Positions 45,362 through 54,474 of a stretch of DNA of 64,000 nt are shown here, piece after piece. Numbering within the stretch: the first letter of the stretch is position 1; each line of letters starts with the position of its first letter. The stretch covers positions 124,001 through 188,000 of the forward strand of contig NZ_RCDI01000003.1 of assembly GCF_003675875.1 (NCBI RefSeq), given 5' to 3'. The notes under the pieces are model-generated. The model worked only from the letters and a program-made list of their open reading frames with translations, was not told the DNA's origin and did not search any database. A program made the translations under genes and the position numbers. This stretch comes from Halostella limicola (GTDB taxonomy: Archaea > Halobacteriota > Halobacteria > Halobacteriales > Natronoarchaeaceae).

Positions 45362-45979
45362 ATGGGAGGGTGCTTCGCAACCGGCGTCGACATGCTGGAC
45401 AGGGAACTCGACGGGGGGATACCGGCGGGCAGCGTCGCGGCGCTGTCCGCGCCGCCGGCCAGCCAGTCGGAACGGCTGCTGTACGAACTCACGAACGAGC
45501 AGCGGACGCTGTACGTGACGACCGAACGGGCACCGGAGCCCGTCGAGGCGGCCCTGCGCGAGACCGCCGACCCCGGGGCCGTCCGCGTCCGCGGCGTCGG
45601 CGGTGACGACCCGCTGCGGGAGCTACTGGAACTGGCCCGAGCGGTCGCCGACGGGACGCTGATCGTCGTCGACCCCGCGGCACCGCTGGAGCGCGAGTCG
45701 GAGTACCGCGCCGCGCTGGTCGACCTCCGGAAGGTGCTCCGGGAGAAGGGGAGCGCCGCGGTCCTCCACTGCGTCGACGGTCGCGCTGTCCCCGAGGGAC
45801 GGGACGTGACCGAGTACATGGCCGACCTGATCTTCGACCTGTCGGTGGAGGTGGAGCGCGACCGCCTCCGGACGCGGCTGACGGTGCCGAAGTTCCGCCG
45901 CGGCGACGCCCCGCGGGCCGCGCTCAAGCTCGACTTCCGGCGGCGCGTCACGGTCGACAACAGCCGGGACATCGCCTGA
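45362..45979 (+). CDS. RAD55/DUF7504-like RecA-fold protein with degenerate P-loop
   Basis: 205 residues. The start CFATGVDMLDRELDGGIPAGSVAAL is the entry of RAD55/KaiC-type RecA domains, but the next loop reads APPASQSERLL instead of GxxGSGKT, so the Walker lysine is lost. GTLIVVDPAAPLERE takes the Walker B place with one acid. The C-terminal strands FDLSVEVERDRLRTRLTVPKFRRG match the group. A role in signal transduction rather than ATP hydrolysis seems likely. TATA-like signals lie at about 45327-45345. Confidence 0.65.
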   Translation: MGGCFATGVDMLDRELDGGIPAGSVAALSAPPASQSERLLYELTNEQRTLYVTTERAPEPVEAALRETADPGAVRVRGVGGDDPLRELLELARAVADGTLIVVDPAAPLERESEYRAALVDLRKVLREKGSAAVLHCVDGRAVPEGRDVTEYMADLIFDLSVEVERDRLRTRLTVPKFRRGDAPRAALKLDFRRRVTVDNSRDIA

Positions 45980-46051
45980 CCGCCGTCGGGCCGCCTCGGT
46001 CCCGATACCGAACCTCCCTCCGCGAATTCTTTCGTTCTATACGGCGTTTCA

Positions 46052-46083
46052 CGAGTTCATTTTCGATACCAAAACGGAACTCG
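46052..46083. promoter_or_regulatory. Dyad CGAGTTC / GAACTCG before the gene at 46111
   Basis: Seven-base arms (46052-46058 and 46077-46083) with an AT-rich 18-base centre, 28-59 nt before the ATG at 46111. The centre could hold the TATA element and the arms an operator. Position is the only support. Confidence 0.35.
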
Positions 46084-46110
46084 GATCCGGGGCGTAAACG
46101 CTCCATAACA

Positions 46111-46524
46111 ATGGTCGTGGTCGGTGCAGCGGGGTACATGGGGGTTACGAGCGATTCCGGCAGTGACCTGACGGACGCCGCGGAACCGTCCGTGTCGATC
46201 ACGGTGGTCGTCGCGGGGGTCCGCGTCGAGAAGAGCCTCGTCACCGACGCGTTTCCGGAGCCCGCGGTCGCGCTCTCGGTCGATTCGCTCCACGACGAGC
46301 CGGTGACGGTCCGCATCGAGGAGACCGTGCCTGCGAGCGTCGCGCTCGCTGACCGCGGGAGCGGCGACTGGGAGGCGGTCGGCGGCGGCAGGATCGCCTG
46401 GACCGGCCGCCTCGACGCCGACGAGGAGCGCGTCACGACGTACTGCGTCGACGCGGACCCCGGGGAGCTGGCGGACCTGCACGCGCCGCCGACCGTCGAC
46501 TCCGTCAGGCCGGAGACCGGGTAA
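46111..46524 (+). CDS. Haloarchaeal protein of unknown function
   Basis: 137 residues. After a short variable start the body reads SLHDEPVTVRIEETVPASVAL, then GGGRIAWTGRLDADEERVTTYCVDAD. This strand pattern recurs in many haloarchaeal proteins, where it looks like a small beta domain at the end of larger proteins. I know no function for it. No signal, membrane helix or metal site is clear. The likely promoter includes a dyad upstream. Confidence 0.5.
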   Translation: MVVVGAAGYMGVTSDSGSDLTDAAEPSVSITVVVAGVRVEKSLVTDAFPEPAVALSVDSLHDEPVTVRIEETVPASVALADRGSGDWEAVGGGRIAWTGRLDADEERVTTYCVDADPGELADLHAPPTVDSVRPETG

Positions 46525-46578
46525 CGGAGCGGGTCGACGGCGAGCCGCGGCACGGGCCGCCGCGGCGCGCGACGACCG

Positions 46579-46965
46579 TCAGTCGAGCATGTCCTGCGTG
46601 ATGGTGTTCGGCAGGAGCTCGCCGAGCTCGTACTCGGTCGTCTCGCCGCCCTCGTCGCAGATCACGACGAAGGACTCGTCGCAGAACTCCGCGAACGTCT
46701 GCCGGCACATCCCGCAGGGCGTGACGCCGTCGCGCCGGTCGGACGTGACCGCGACGCGGTCGAACGAGGTGTGGCCGTCCCTGACGGCCGACCCGATCGC
46801 AACCTCCTCGGCGTGGAGGCTGTTCGAGTAGTTCGCGTTCTCGATGTTGCAGCCGGTGTACACGGTCCCGTCCTCGGTCCGGAGCGCCGCGCCGACGCGG
46901 TACTCGGAGTACGGGACGTACGCCTCGTCGAGGGCCTCGCGGGCCGCCTCGATCAGTTCGTCCAT
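46579..46965 (-). CDS. cdd: Cytidine deaminase
   Basis: 128 residues, the tetrameric type. The zinc site is HAEEVAI (Glu as proton shuttle) and PCGMCRQ. It converts cytidine and deoxycytidine to uridine forms for pyrimidine salvage. The start MDELIEAAREALDEAYVPYSEYRVGAAL is intact. The phosphomutase gene lies upstream on the same strand, 92 nt away. It may work with uridine phosphorylase at 61537. Confidence 0.95.
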   Translation of the reverse strand: MDELIEAAREALDEAYVPYSEYRVGAALRTEDGTVYTGCNIENANYSNSLHAEEVAIGSAVRDGHTSFDRVAVTSDRRDGVTPCGMCRQTFAEFCDESFVVICDEGGETTEYELGELLPNTITQDMLD

Positions 46966-47057
46966 GGGACGGGGTTCGCGGGCCGGGGAAAAGTAGGCAC
47001 CGACGTGCGACGGCCTTGCCGGGTGAAGAGTGGTCCGCCGACGGCCGGGCCCGAAGT

Positions 47058-48437
47058 TCAGGCCGCGCCGGCGTCCTCGACCGCGGCCTCGACGGCGTCG
47101 GTGGCCGTATCGATCAGGTCGTCAACGTCGTCGCTCTCGGCGTAGACGCGGACGTACGGCTCCGTCCCGCTGGGACGGACGAGCACCCAGGAGCTGTCCG
47201 GGAGTTCGACCCGGACGCCGTAGTCGGTGTTCGCGTCGGCCTCCGGGAACCGCTCGGGGAGGCTCTCCGCCAGCCGCTCCATCGCGGCCGCCTTGCGGTC
47301 GTCGGGGCACTCGACGCTGACCTTCCGGTAGGGGCGCTCGGTGACAGGATCGCGAAGCGGCGCGGTGCCGCCCTCCCTCGCGACGAGGCTCGCGAACACC
47401 GCGGCGCTGGTCACGCCGTCGATCCACCCGCCGAAGCGGGTGTGGATGTGCTTCCACGGCTCGGCGGCGAAGGCTATCTCCGTCGACTCGTCGCCCGCCT
47501 CCCGCTCGCGGGCGATCCCCTCGTGGAGGGAGCCGAGGCGGACCCGCTCGACGCGGCCGCCGGCTTCCCGCACCCGGTCGTCGATGCGGGCCGAGGCGTT
47601 CGGCGTCGTCACGACGACGGGGTCGTCGGCGTTGCTCGTCTCGACGTAGTGGTGCGCCAGTATCGCCAGGACCGTGTCCTCGTGGATCACGTCGCCGCCC
47701 GGACCGACGATCACGATGCGGTCGGCGTCGCCGTCGTGGCCGATCCCGAAGTCGAACGCGTCGTCGTCGCCGACGAACTCCCGGAGGTCGGCGAGCGACT
47801 CCGGCGTCGGCTTGCTCTCGCGGCCCGGGAAGTGGCCGTCGACGTTGGCGTTCAGCGCGACGACGTGCGCGCCGAGCTCGCGGAGTACTTGCGGGGTGGC
47901 GAGGCTCGCCATCCCGTTGCCGCAGTCGACGGCCACGGAGAGGCCGTCGAGCGGTTCCGCCGCGTCGGTGACGGCCTCCCGGGCGTAGCCGACGACCGCG
48001 TCGCGGTAGGCGCCCAGCACGTCGAGGTCCTCGCCGTCGCCCCACTCGTCCCAGGGGGCCGGCGACGTCCCCTCCTCGACGCGGCGCTCGACGGCCTCCT
48101 CGGCCTCGCGGTCGTACTCGACGCCGTCGACGAACAGCTTGATCCCGTTGTCCTGCGGGGGGTTGTGGCTCGCTGTGATCATGGCACCGCGTCGCCCCTG
48201 CGAGGCGAACGCCACCGCCGGCGTCGGTAGCTGCCCGAGTCGTCGCACGTCGGCGCCGGCGCTCTCCAGTCCCGCTTCCACTGCGGCCGAGAGCGCCGGC
48301 CCGCTGACGCGGCCGTCCCGGCCGACGACGAACGTCTCGCCGTCCACGCCCGCGGCGCGACCGACCGCGAGCGCGAGTTCCGGCGTCACGTCGTCGCGGA
48401 CGGGGCCACGGATACCTGCAGTTCCGAACAGAGTCAT
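47058..48437 (-). CDS. glmM: Phosphoglucosamine/phosphomannomutase family enzyme
   Basis: 459 residues. The phosphoserine loop is MITASHNPPQDNG (about 90-100), the metal loop DGDADR, the sugar-binding TGEE-like part is EIAFAAEPWKHIH and the phosphate clamp RPSGTEPYVRVYAE. It moves phosphate between C1 and C6 of a hexose; glucosamine, mannose or glucose are possible. ATG 48437 gives MTLFGTAGIRGPV. The gene symbol is the likely family name, not a proven substrate. Confidence 0.88.
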   Translation of the reverse strand: MTLFGTAGIRGPVRDDVTPELALAVGRAAGVDGETFVVGRDGRVSGPALSAAVEAGLESAGADVRRLGQLPTPAVAFASQGRRGAMITASHNPPQDNGIKLFVDGVEYDREAEEAVERRVEEGTSPAPWDEWGDGEDLDVLGAYRDAVVGYAREAVTDAAEPLDGLSVAVDCGNGMASLATPQVLRELGAHVVALNANVDGHFPGRESKPTPESLADLREFVGDDDAFDFGIGHDGDADRIVIVGPGGDVIHEDTVLAILAHHYVETSNADDPVVVTTPNASARIDDRVREAGGRVERVRLGSLHEGIAREREAGDESTEIAFAAEPWKHIHTRFGGWIDGVTSAAVFASLVAREGGTAPLRDPVTERPYRKVSVECPDDRKAAAMERLAESLPERFPEADANTDYGVRVELPDSSWVLVRPSGTEPYVRVYAESDDVDDLIDTATDAVEAAVEDAGAA

Positions 48438-48646
48438 ACCTGCCCGTTTCGGTCCCGAGTACTTAGGTTGGGGCGATTTCGCGGCCGCACGTCCACGGCG
48501 ACACTTCGCCCGCACGGCAGTGTGCTCCGCGCGACGACGCCACGCCGTCGGCCAGTATTACCGTTAACGTGTACCACCTGGGTTTAAGCGGGTGTGGTTA
48601 GTAGGGGGTCGGTAAGCGACCACCGTCGGTACGCGACTGACCTGGC

Positions 48647-49282
48647 ATGTACACCGTCGACGCTGACTTTCCAGTCGACTCGATCCCCCCCGGGACGAAC
48701 CTGCTCGTCACTGGGCCGCCGATGACGGGCAAGTACGACCTGCTGATCCGGCTGCTCGCCGAGGGATTCCGCCACGGCGACGGCGCGGTCGTCGTCACGA
48801 CGAAGGAGGGACCGGACCGCGTGCACGCACACGTCACCGATCGCGCCGGCGTCGACTCGGTAGCCGAGCTCGGCGTCGTCGACTGCACCGGTCGGGAAGG
48901 CGGCCGGTCCGGGGACGACCGGATCCGCTACGTCTCCTCACCGGCAGACCTGACGGGCATCGGGATGGCCAGCTCCGGGCTGATCGAGACGTTCGCCGAC
49001 CGCGGACTGGGTGTCCGGACGGGCCTACACTCGCTGTCCCAGCTGCTCATGTACGCCGACGTCAAGACCGTCTTCCGCTTCCTGCACATCCTCACGGGGC
49101 GGATCAGCTCGGCGAACGGGCTCGGCGTCTGTACCCTCGACAGCGAGGCACACGACGACCAGACCGACCACACGGTCCGGCAGCTGTTCGACGGGGTGAT
49201 AGAGACGAGAAACGGTGACGGCGACCGGTCGTTCCGGCTACGAGGCCTCGGCGACGCGGACGGAGAGTGGACGTCGTTTTAG
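48647..49282 (+). CDS. DUF7504-type RecA-fold protein
   Basis: 211 residues. IPPGTNLLVTGPPMTGKYDLLIRLLAEGF gives a P-loop GPPMTGKY in which the Ser/Thr after Lys is Tyr. DGAVVVTTKEGPDRVHAHVTDRAG and LHILTGRISSANGLGVCTLD follow the RAD55-like haloarchaeal pattern. The tail TDHTVRQLFDGVIETRN is typical. No DNA-binding domain is attached. It ends four bases into the convergent DUF5793 gene. Confidence 0.7.
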   Translation: MYTVDADFPVDSIPPGTNLLVTGPPMTGKYDLLIRLLAEGFRHGDGAVVVTTKEGPDRVHAHVTDRAGVDSVAELGVVDCTGREGGRSGDDRIRYVSSPADLTGIGMASSGLIETFADRGLGVRTGLHSLSQLLMYADVKTVFRFLHILTGRISSANGLGVCTLDSEAHDDQTDHTVRQLFDGVIETRNGDGDRSFRLRGLGDADGEWTSF

Positions 49283-49752
49283 AGTTCGACGCCGCTCGGA
49301 ATGAGGCTGTGCTGTCGGAGCAGGTTCCCCTCGCTGTTGTACACGAGGAAGGTCCGCTTGTCGTAGACGACGAGCTCCTCCCCGTCGACGTAGATGCGGA
49401 CCTCGTAGCGACCGTCGGACTCCGACGACTCCTCGCCGTAGCGCCGGGCGGCGCGGATGAACGTGAGGACGTCGTCCGCGTCCTCGTTCAGTTCGATGAT
49501 GAAGTCGCCGGTGATGCGGTTCGTGACGCTCACGACGCCGCTTGCGTCGTCGGCGTCGAGCGAGGACTGGAGTCGGTAGGCGACGTCCGTCCCTTCCGCG
49601 TCGAGGAACTCCCCGTCGGGCCCCGTGAGGCGCTCCCGAAGCGTCGACGCCGGGCCCTCGAAGTCGATCTCGACCGTCGGTTGCGCGGGTTCGCCGTCCT
49701 CGTCCACCCAGTCCACGTCGCTCACGTCAAGCGTGAAATAATCGCGCCTCAT
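49279..49752 (-). CDS. DUF5793 family protein
   Basis: 157 residues. MRRDYFTLDVSDVDWVDEDGEPAQPT is the standard opening of DUF5793, a haloarchaeal family with no known role. DADDVLTFIRAARRYGE and LVYNSEGNLLRQHSLIPSGVEL complete the pattern. It is soluble and acidic. Its stop overlaps that of the DUF7504-type gene by four bases. Confidence 0.8.
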   Translation of the reverse strand: MRRDYFTLDVSDVDWVDEDGEPAQPTVEIDFEGPASTLRERLTGPDGEFLDAEGTDVAYRLQSSLDADDASGVVSVTNRITGDFIIELNEDADDVLTFIRAARRYGEESSESDGRYEVRIYVDGEELVVYDKRTFLVYNSEGNLLRQHSLIPSGVEL

Positions 49753-49972
49753 TCCCTACCACGTTGTACGGTCTCAGCGGGTATGAACGTAACGCCCGAG
49801 GTGGGAACGCCCGACTCGCGGAACGCTGACAGTTCGACGGCGTCGCCCGATCCGGCAGTCGGGACCGACCCAGTCGGTCGGTCGCCGGGAACGGCGGTCC
49901 CCGGTCGCCGACGAGGCCGCGGCCGCGCAAACGCCTCGAAGGTTTTTTGTCCGGCGGGTATCCCCACCCACC

Positions 49973-50578
49973 ATGGAACTGGTTCGCTCCGAGTACGCCG
50001 AGGAAGCGGCGGTGCTTTTCGCCTGGCTCTCAGCCCTGCTGCCGTGGTCGTTCACCTACGGGTCGCCGGGAGGCTCCCGGTTCGTCGTCATCAGGTTTCC
50101 GGTCCTCCTCTACGAGAACCTCCGCGGGTTCTCCGAGCAGTTCGACGGCACCCGGCTCATCACGCCGTTCGACGCGCTGGAGCGGGCCGTCGAACTCGGC
50201 CTCCAGCAGGAGTACGCCGCCGCCGAACTGGAGTCGCGTTACGGGTCCACGGACACCGGCCTGACCGTGGAGACGCTCGTCGACGCCCTCGGGACGGGGA
50301 ACGCCGGACAGGTCTGGGCCTACGTCGCGTGGACCGTCGGCATCCTCGCGCTGCTCGCCGCGGTCGTCCTGAGCCTGCTCATGTACTTCGAGGTCGACGC
50401 CCTCGACGCCGCCCCGGTCGACGTGGTGCGGTTGATGGGGGTCCTCCTCCTCGTCGCCGCGGTCCTGTACTCGGCGGCGACCGTCCTCCTCTGGCGGAAC
50501 TACCCGGGGCTGTTCGTCCCGCTCGGCCCCGCGCTGTACTTCGTCTTCGCCGGCACCCTGTTGACGATCGACCGGTGA
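49973..50578 (+). CDS. Multi-pass haloarchaeal membrane protein
   Basis: 201 residues. Four hydrophobic segments are visible, at about 14-34 and, in the C-terminal half, about 117-140, 150-172 and 178-195, with an extracytoplasmic domain of about 80 residues between the first and second. Such proteins (DUF7549-like) are conserved near secretion or pilus genes in haloarchaea. Function unknown. It sits 72 nt before the pilus ATPase, so co-expression is plausible. Confidence 0.6.
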   Translation: MELVRSEYAEEAAVLFAWLSALLPWSFTYGSPGGSRFVVIRFPVLLYENLRGFSEQFDGTRLITPFDALERAVELGLQQEYAAAELESRYGSTDTGLTVETLVDALGTGNAGQVWAYVAWTVGILALLAAVVLSLLMYFEVDALDAAPVDVVRLMGVLLLVAAVLYSAATVLLWRNYPGLFVPLGPALYFVFAGTLLTIDR

Positions 50579-50650
50579 GCGGTCGGCCGCCTAATTTAAG
50601 TCCTCTCGCTGCAATATCCGGTAGCAACCTCTCAGATACGGATCATACAG

Positions 50651-52336
50651 ATGGACGACACCCAGGACTCCCAGCCGAGCGACGCGCCGTCGCGCGACGA
50701 GACCGCCGCCGAGCCGCGGGACTCCGACGACGGCCGCTTCGACGCCGTCAGACGACGGATCCGACGCGCGGTCGAGATGCTCCGCGGGTCGAACGTCGAC
50801 CCGGAGAACTACGACCCCGACCGCCACGGCAACCTCGTCACGTTCGACGGCCTCGACGGCTACGAGGAGATAGACCGGTACTGGGTGAACGCCCCCTTCG
50901 CGTTCGTGTCGATAAACCGCGACCCCGAGGAGAACAAGCACGTCTACCACGCCGTCGAACCGCAGCTGGAGGAGTACGAGTACGCCCTCCTGGAGGCGCT
51001 GTTCGACGACATCCGCGACCCCTTGGTCTACCGGCAGGACGTCGACGACGGCGACGTGGAGTCGGTGCTCGCCGACGAGCTCCGTGAACACCTCGAACGC
51101 TACGGGGCCGAGGTCGACATGCAGACGTTCTACAAGCTGTTTTACTACCTCTACCGGGCGTTCCGCGGGTTCAACAAGATCGACCCGATCATGCGGGACC
51201 CCCACATCGAGGACATCTCCTGTGACGGCTACGACCTCCCCATCTTCGTCTACCACGACGAGTACACAGACATCGAGACGAACGTCTCGTTCGGACAGGA
51301 CGAACTCGACAACTTCGTCATCCGCCTCGCCCAGCACTCCGGCCGGCACATTTCCATCGGCGACCCGATGGTCGAGACGACGCTGCCGGACGGGAGCCGC
51401 GCGGAGCTCGCGCTCGGCGAGGAAGTGACGCCCCGCGGCTCCGCGTTCACCATCCGGAAGTACGCCGACGAGCCGTTCACGCCCGTCGATCTGCTGGAGT
51501 ACGGCACGTTCAGCGTCGACCAGATGGCCTATCTCTGGCTCGCTATCGAGAACAACAAGAGCCTCATCTTCGCCGGCGGCACGGCGTCGGGGAAGACGAC
51601 GTCGATGAACGCCATCTCGATGTTCATCCCGCCGCGCTCGAAGGTGCTGACCATCGAGGACACCCGCGAGCTCGCGCTGTACCACGACAACTGGCTCTCC
51701 AGCGTCACCCGCGACCGCATGTCCGAGGGCAGCGACATCACCATGTACGACCTCCTGCGGTCGGCGCTTCGCCACCGCCCGGAGTACATCGTCGTCGGCG
51801 AGGTCCGCGGCGAGGAGGCGATCACCCTGTTCCAGGCGATGAACACGGGGCACACGACGTACTCGACGATGCACGCCGACAGCGTACGGACGGTGATCAA
51901 CCGACTGGAGAACGAGCCGATCAACGTCCCGCGGGCGATGGTTCAGAGCCTCGACGTCCTCTGCGTCCAGACGCTCACCCGCTTCGAGGACGAGCGCGTC
52001 CGCCGGAACAAGACGATCGCCGAGATAGAGGGGATCGACCAGCGGACCGGCGAGCTCGACTACTCGAACGCCTACTCCTGGAACCCCGACGACGACTCGT
52101 TCGAGGGCGGCGACAGCGAGGTCTTAGACGAGATCCGCGACGACAACGGGTGGGACCAGTCCGAGCTCCTGCGCGAACTGCAGCGACGCCGGGAGTTCCT
52201 GCGATACCTCTGGGACAACGACGTGACGGACTACCGGCGGTTCACCGCGATGATAAACGAGTACTACTCCGACCCGGACGCCGCGATGGCCTCGATCGAC
52301 GACGGCGCCGAGTCGGAGCTCCTCCCGACCGACTGA
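50651..52336 (+). CDS. pilB: Type IV pilus/secretion ATPase (PilB/TadA type)
   Basis: 561 residues. A variable acidic N-terminus precedes the secretion-ATPase core: Walker A GGTASGKTTS near 308, Asp box LTIEDTREL, Walker B IVVGEVRGEEA and His box GHTTYSTMHADS. It powers assembly of type IV pilus-like fibres at the inner face of the membrane. The PilC-like gene follows with a TGATG overlap. No pilin gene is nearby. Confidence 0.93.
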   Translation: MDDTQDSQPSDAPSRDETAAEPRDSDDGRFDAVRRRIRRAVEMLRGSNVDPENYDPDRHGNLVTFDGLDGYEEIDRYWVNAPFAFVSINRDPEENKHVYHAVEPQLEEYEYALLEALFDDIRDPLVYRQDVDDGDVESVLADELREHLERYGAEVDMQTFYKLFYYLYRAFRGFNKIDPIMRDPHIEDISCDGYDLPIFVYHDEYTDIETNVSFGQDELDNFVIRLAQHSGRHISIGDPMVETTLPDGSRAELALGEEVTPRGSAFTIRKYADEPFTPVDLLEYGTFSVDQMAYLWLAIENNKSLIFAGGTASGKTTSMNAISMFIPPRSKVLTIEDTRELALYHDNWLSSVTRDRMSEGSDITMYDLLRSALRHRPEYIVVGEVRGEEAITLFQAMNTGHTTYSTMHADSVRTVINRLENEPINVPRAMVQSLDVLCVQTLTRFEDERVRRNKTIAEIEGIDQRTGELDYSNAYSWNPDDDSFEGGDSEVLDEIRDDNGWDQSELLRELQRRREFLRYLWDNDVTDYRRFTAMINEYYSDPDAAMASIDDGAESELLPTD

Positions 52337-54450
52337 TGGCGCTCGCGAACTACCTCCCGCTGGTCGTCGCCGTCGCCGCGTTCCTGCCCGCGCTGCTCGC
52401 GCCGCTGAGCGCCCGCGCCGAACGGATCGTCACGCGGTTCGCGATGGTGCTTTTCGGCGACTACGTCAGCGACACGGGTCGCAAGCGCGCCCGCCGCCGA
52501 CAGATGCTCCGCGCGGCGCACATGCCGACGACGTTTCGCGTGTACGCGGCGAAGACCGCCCTGTACGCCGCGCTCGCCGCGCTCGCGGGTGGCGTCCTCG
52601 CGACGTACGTCATCTGGGCGATCCTTCGCCTGCTCGCGCTCGACCCCGAGACCCTCCGCGCGGTGCTGCCCGACCGTCTCTCCGTGCTGGCGACGTTCGG
52701 CGGCGTGACGACCGTCCCGCTGGAACAGCTGTTCGGCCTCCTGCTCATCGCCGGTCTCACCCTCGGGACGGCGGGGGGCGTTCTCACCTACTGGGCGCGC
52801 TGGTGGTTCCCGCGCCACCGGGCCGAACAGCGCGCGGAGCGGATCGACGCCAGCATGCCCCAGACCGTGGCGTTCGTCTACGCGCTTTCCCGGAGCGGAA
52901 TGGCGTTTCCGAAGGTGTTGCGGATCCTCTCGGACAACCGCCGGGTGTACGGGGCCGCCGCGGACGAGGTCCAGGTCGCCGTCCGGAACATGGACATGTT
53001 CGGCATGGACATGATCTCCGCGATCAAGACGATGTCCCGCCGGACGCCCAGCGAGAACTTCAGGGAGTTCGGCGAGAACCTCACCGGCGTCCTCCAGAGC
53101 GGACGGAGCCTCTCCGAGTTCCTCCGCCAGCAGTACGAGGAGTACCGGGAGGAGGCCGAGGCCCAGCAAGAACAGCTGCTCAACCTGCTCGCGACGATGG
53201 CCGAGGCGTACGTGACGGTGCTCGTCGCCGGCCCGCTGTTTCTGATAACCATCCTCGTCATCATCGGGATCACGGTCAACGACACGCTCCCGGTGTTGCA
53301 GTTGCTCGCGTACTTCCTCTTGCCACTCGCCAACCTCGGGTTCATCCTCTATCTCGACACGGTGATGGCCTCGATGACCGGCGCGACGACCCCCGAGAAG
53401 ATCGAGTCGGCGCTGTCCGACCTCTCGGGCATCCGCCGCGTCGAGGGGCCGCGACCCCGGACCGACGGAGGACGGGGGCCGACGGAGGGTCGCACCGCCG
53501 ACCCCAACGTCGAGCGGCTCCGGGCCTACCAGCGGTTCCGGTGGGTGCGAACCCGGCTCGGCCAACCGCTCCAGACGGTGCTCGACCGCCCGGTCGCGCT
53601 GCTGTGGGTGACGGTCCCCCTTGCCGTCGCCGTCACGGCGTGGCGACTCCCGCAGGCGGTCGCGGCCGGCGGGCTGACGCCCGCCGCCGTCGACGACCTG
53701 CTCATCCAGGCTGGGCTGTTCGTCATCGGGACGTTCGCGCTCGCCTACGAGGTCCACAAGCGCCGCATCGAGGCGATCGAGGCGTCGATCCCCGACTTCC
53801 TCGACCGCCTCGCGAGCGTCAACGAGGCCGGGATGACCGTCGTCGAGAGCCTGAACCGCGTCCGAACGAGCGAACTCGGCGCGCTCAACCGTGAACTCGA
53901 CCGCGTGTGGGCCGACATCCAGTGGGGCGCGGACGTCGAGACCGCGCTGCGGCGCTTCGAGGCGCGGATGCGCACGCCGACCGTCTCGCGGGTCGTCACG
54001 CTCACGACGAAGGCGATGAACGCCAGCGGCAACCTCGGCACGGTGCTGCGGATCTCGGCCGCGCAGGCGAAGGCCGACCGGCGGCTCAAGCGCGAGCGCC
54101 GACAGGAGATGCTCACCTACCTCGTGGTCGTGTACGTCTCGTTCGGCGTCTTCCTCGTCATCATCGCCGCGCTGAACAACGTGCTGATCCCGAACCTCCC
54201 CGAGGGGAGCGTCGTGCCGAACGCCACGAGCGACCGGGCCGGCAACATCGGCGCGATCCAGACGGTCAGCAATCTCGGCAGCATCGACGAGGGTGCGTAC
54301 ACGCTCGTGTTCTTCCACACGACGCTCATCCAGGGGGTGCTCTCCGGCATGGTCGCAGGCCAGATGAGCGGGGGAGACGTGCGCGACGGGGCGAAACACG
54401 CCGCCATCCTGCTCGCGCTGGCGTACGCGGCCTTCCTCGTCATCCTTTAG
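52336..54450 (+). CDS. pilC: Type IV pilus membrane platform protein (PilC/TadC type)
   Basis: 704 residues with two copies of the T2SSF fold. Each copy has a cytoplasmic helical domain (PQTVAFVYALSRSGMAFPKVLRIL; PDFLDRLASVNEAGMTVVESLNRV) followed by membrane helices; about nine helices in all. It is the base on which pilin fibres are built, driven by PilB. The start overlaps the pilB stop by one base (TGATG). Confidence 0.92.
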   Translation: MALANYLPLVVAVAAFLPALLAPLSARAERIVTRFAMVLFGDYVSDTGRKRARRRQMLRAAHMPTTFRVYAAKTALYAALAALAGGVLATYVIWAILRLLALDPETLRAVLPDRLSVLATFGGVTTVPLEQLFGLLLIAGLTLGTAGGVLTYWARWWFPRHRAEQRAERIDASMPQTVAFVYALSRSGMAFPKVLRILSDNRRVYGAAADEVQVAVRNMDMFGMDMISAIKTMSRRTPSENFREFGENLTGVLQSGRSLSEFLRQQYEEYREEAEAQQEQLLNLLATMAEAYVTVLVAGPLFLITILVIIGITVNDTLPVLQLLAYFLLPLANLGFILYLDTVMASMTGATTPEKIESALSDLSGIRRVEGPRPRTDGGRGPTEGRTADPNVERLRAYQRFRWVRTRLGQPLQTVLDRPVALLWVTVPLAVAVTAWRLPQAVAAGGLTPAAVDDLLIQAGLFVIGTFALAYEVHKRRIEAIEASIPDFLDRLASVNEAGMTVVESLNRVRTSELGALNRELDRVWADIQWGADVETALRRFEARMRTPTVSRVVTLTTKAMNASGNLGTVLRISAAQAKADRRLKRERRQEMLTYLVVVYVSFGVFLVIIAALNNVLIPNLPEGSVVPNATSDRAGNIGAIQTVSNLGSIDEGAYTLVFFHTTLIQGVLSGMVAGQMSGGDVRDGAKHAAILLALAYAAFLVIL

Positions 54451-54474
54451 GCCCCTTCGGCCCGAACGCCGTCC

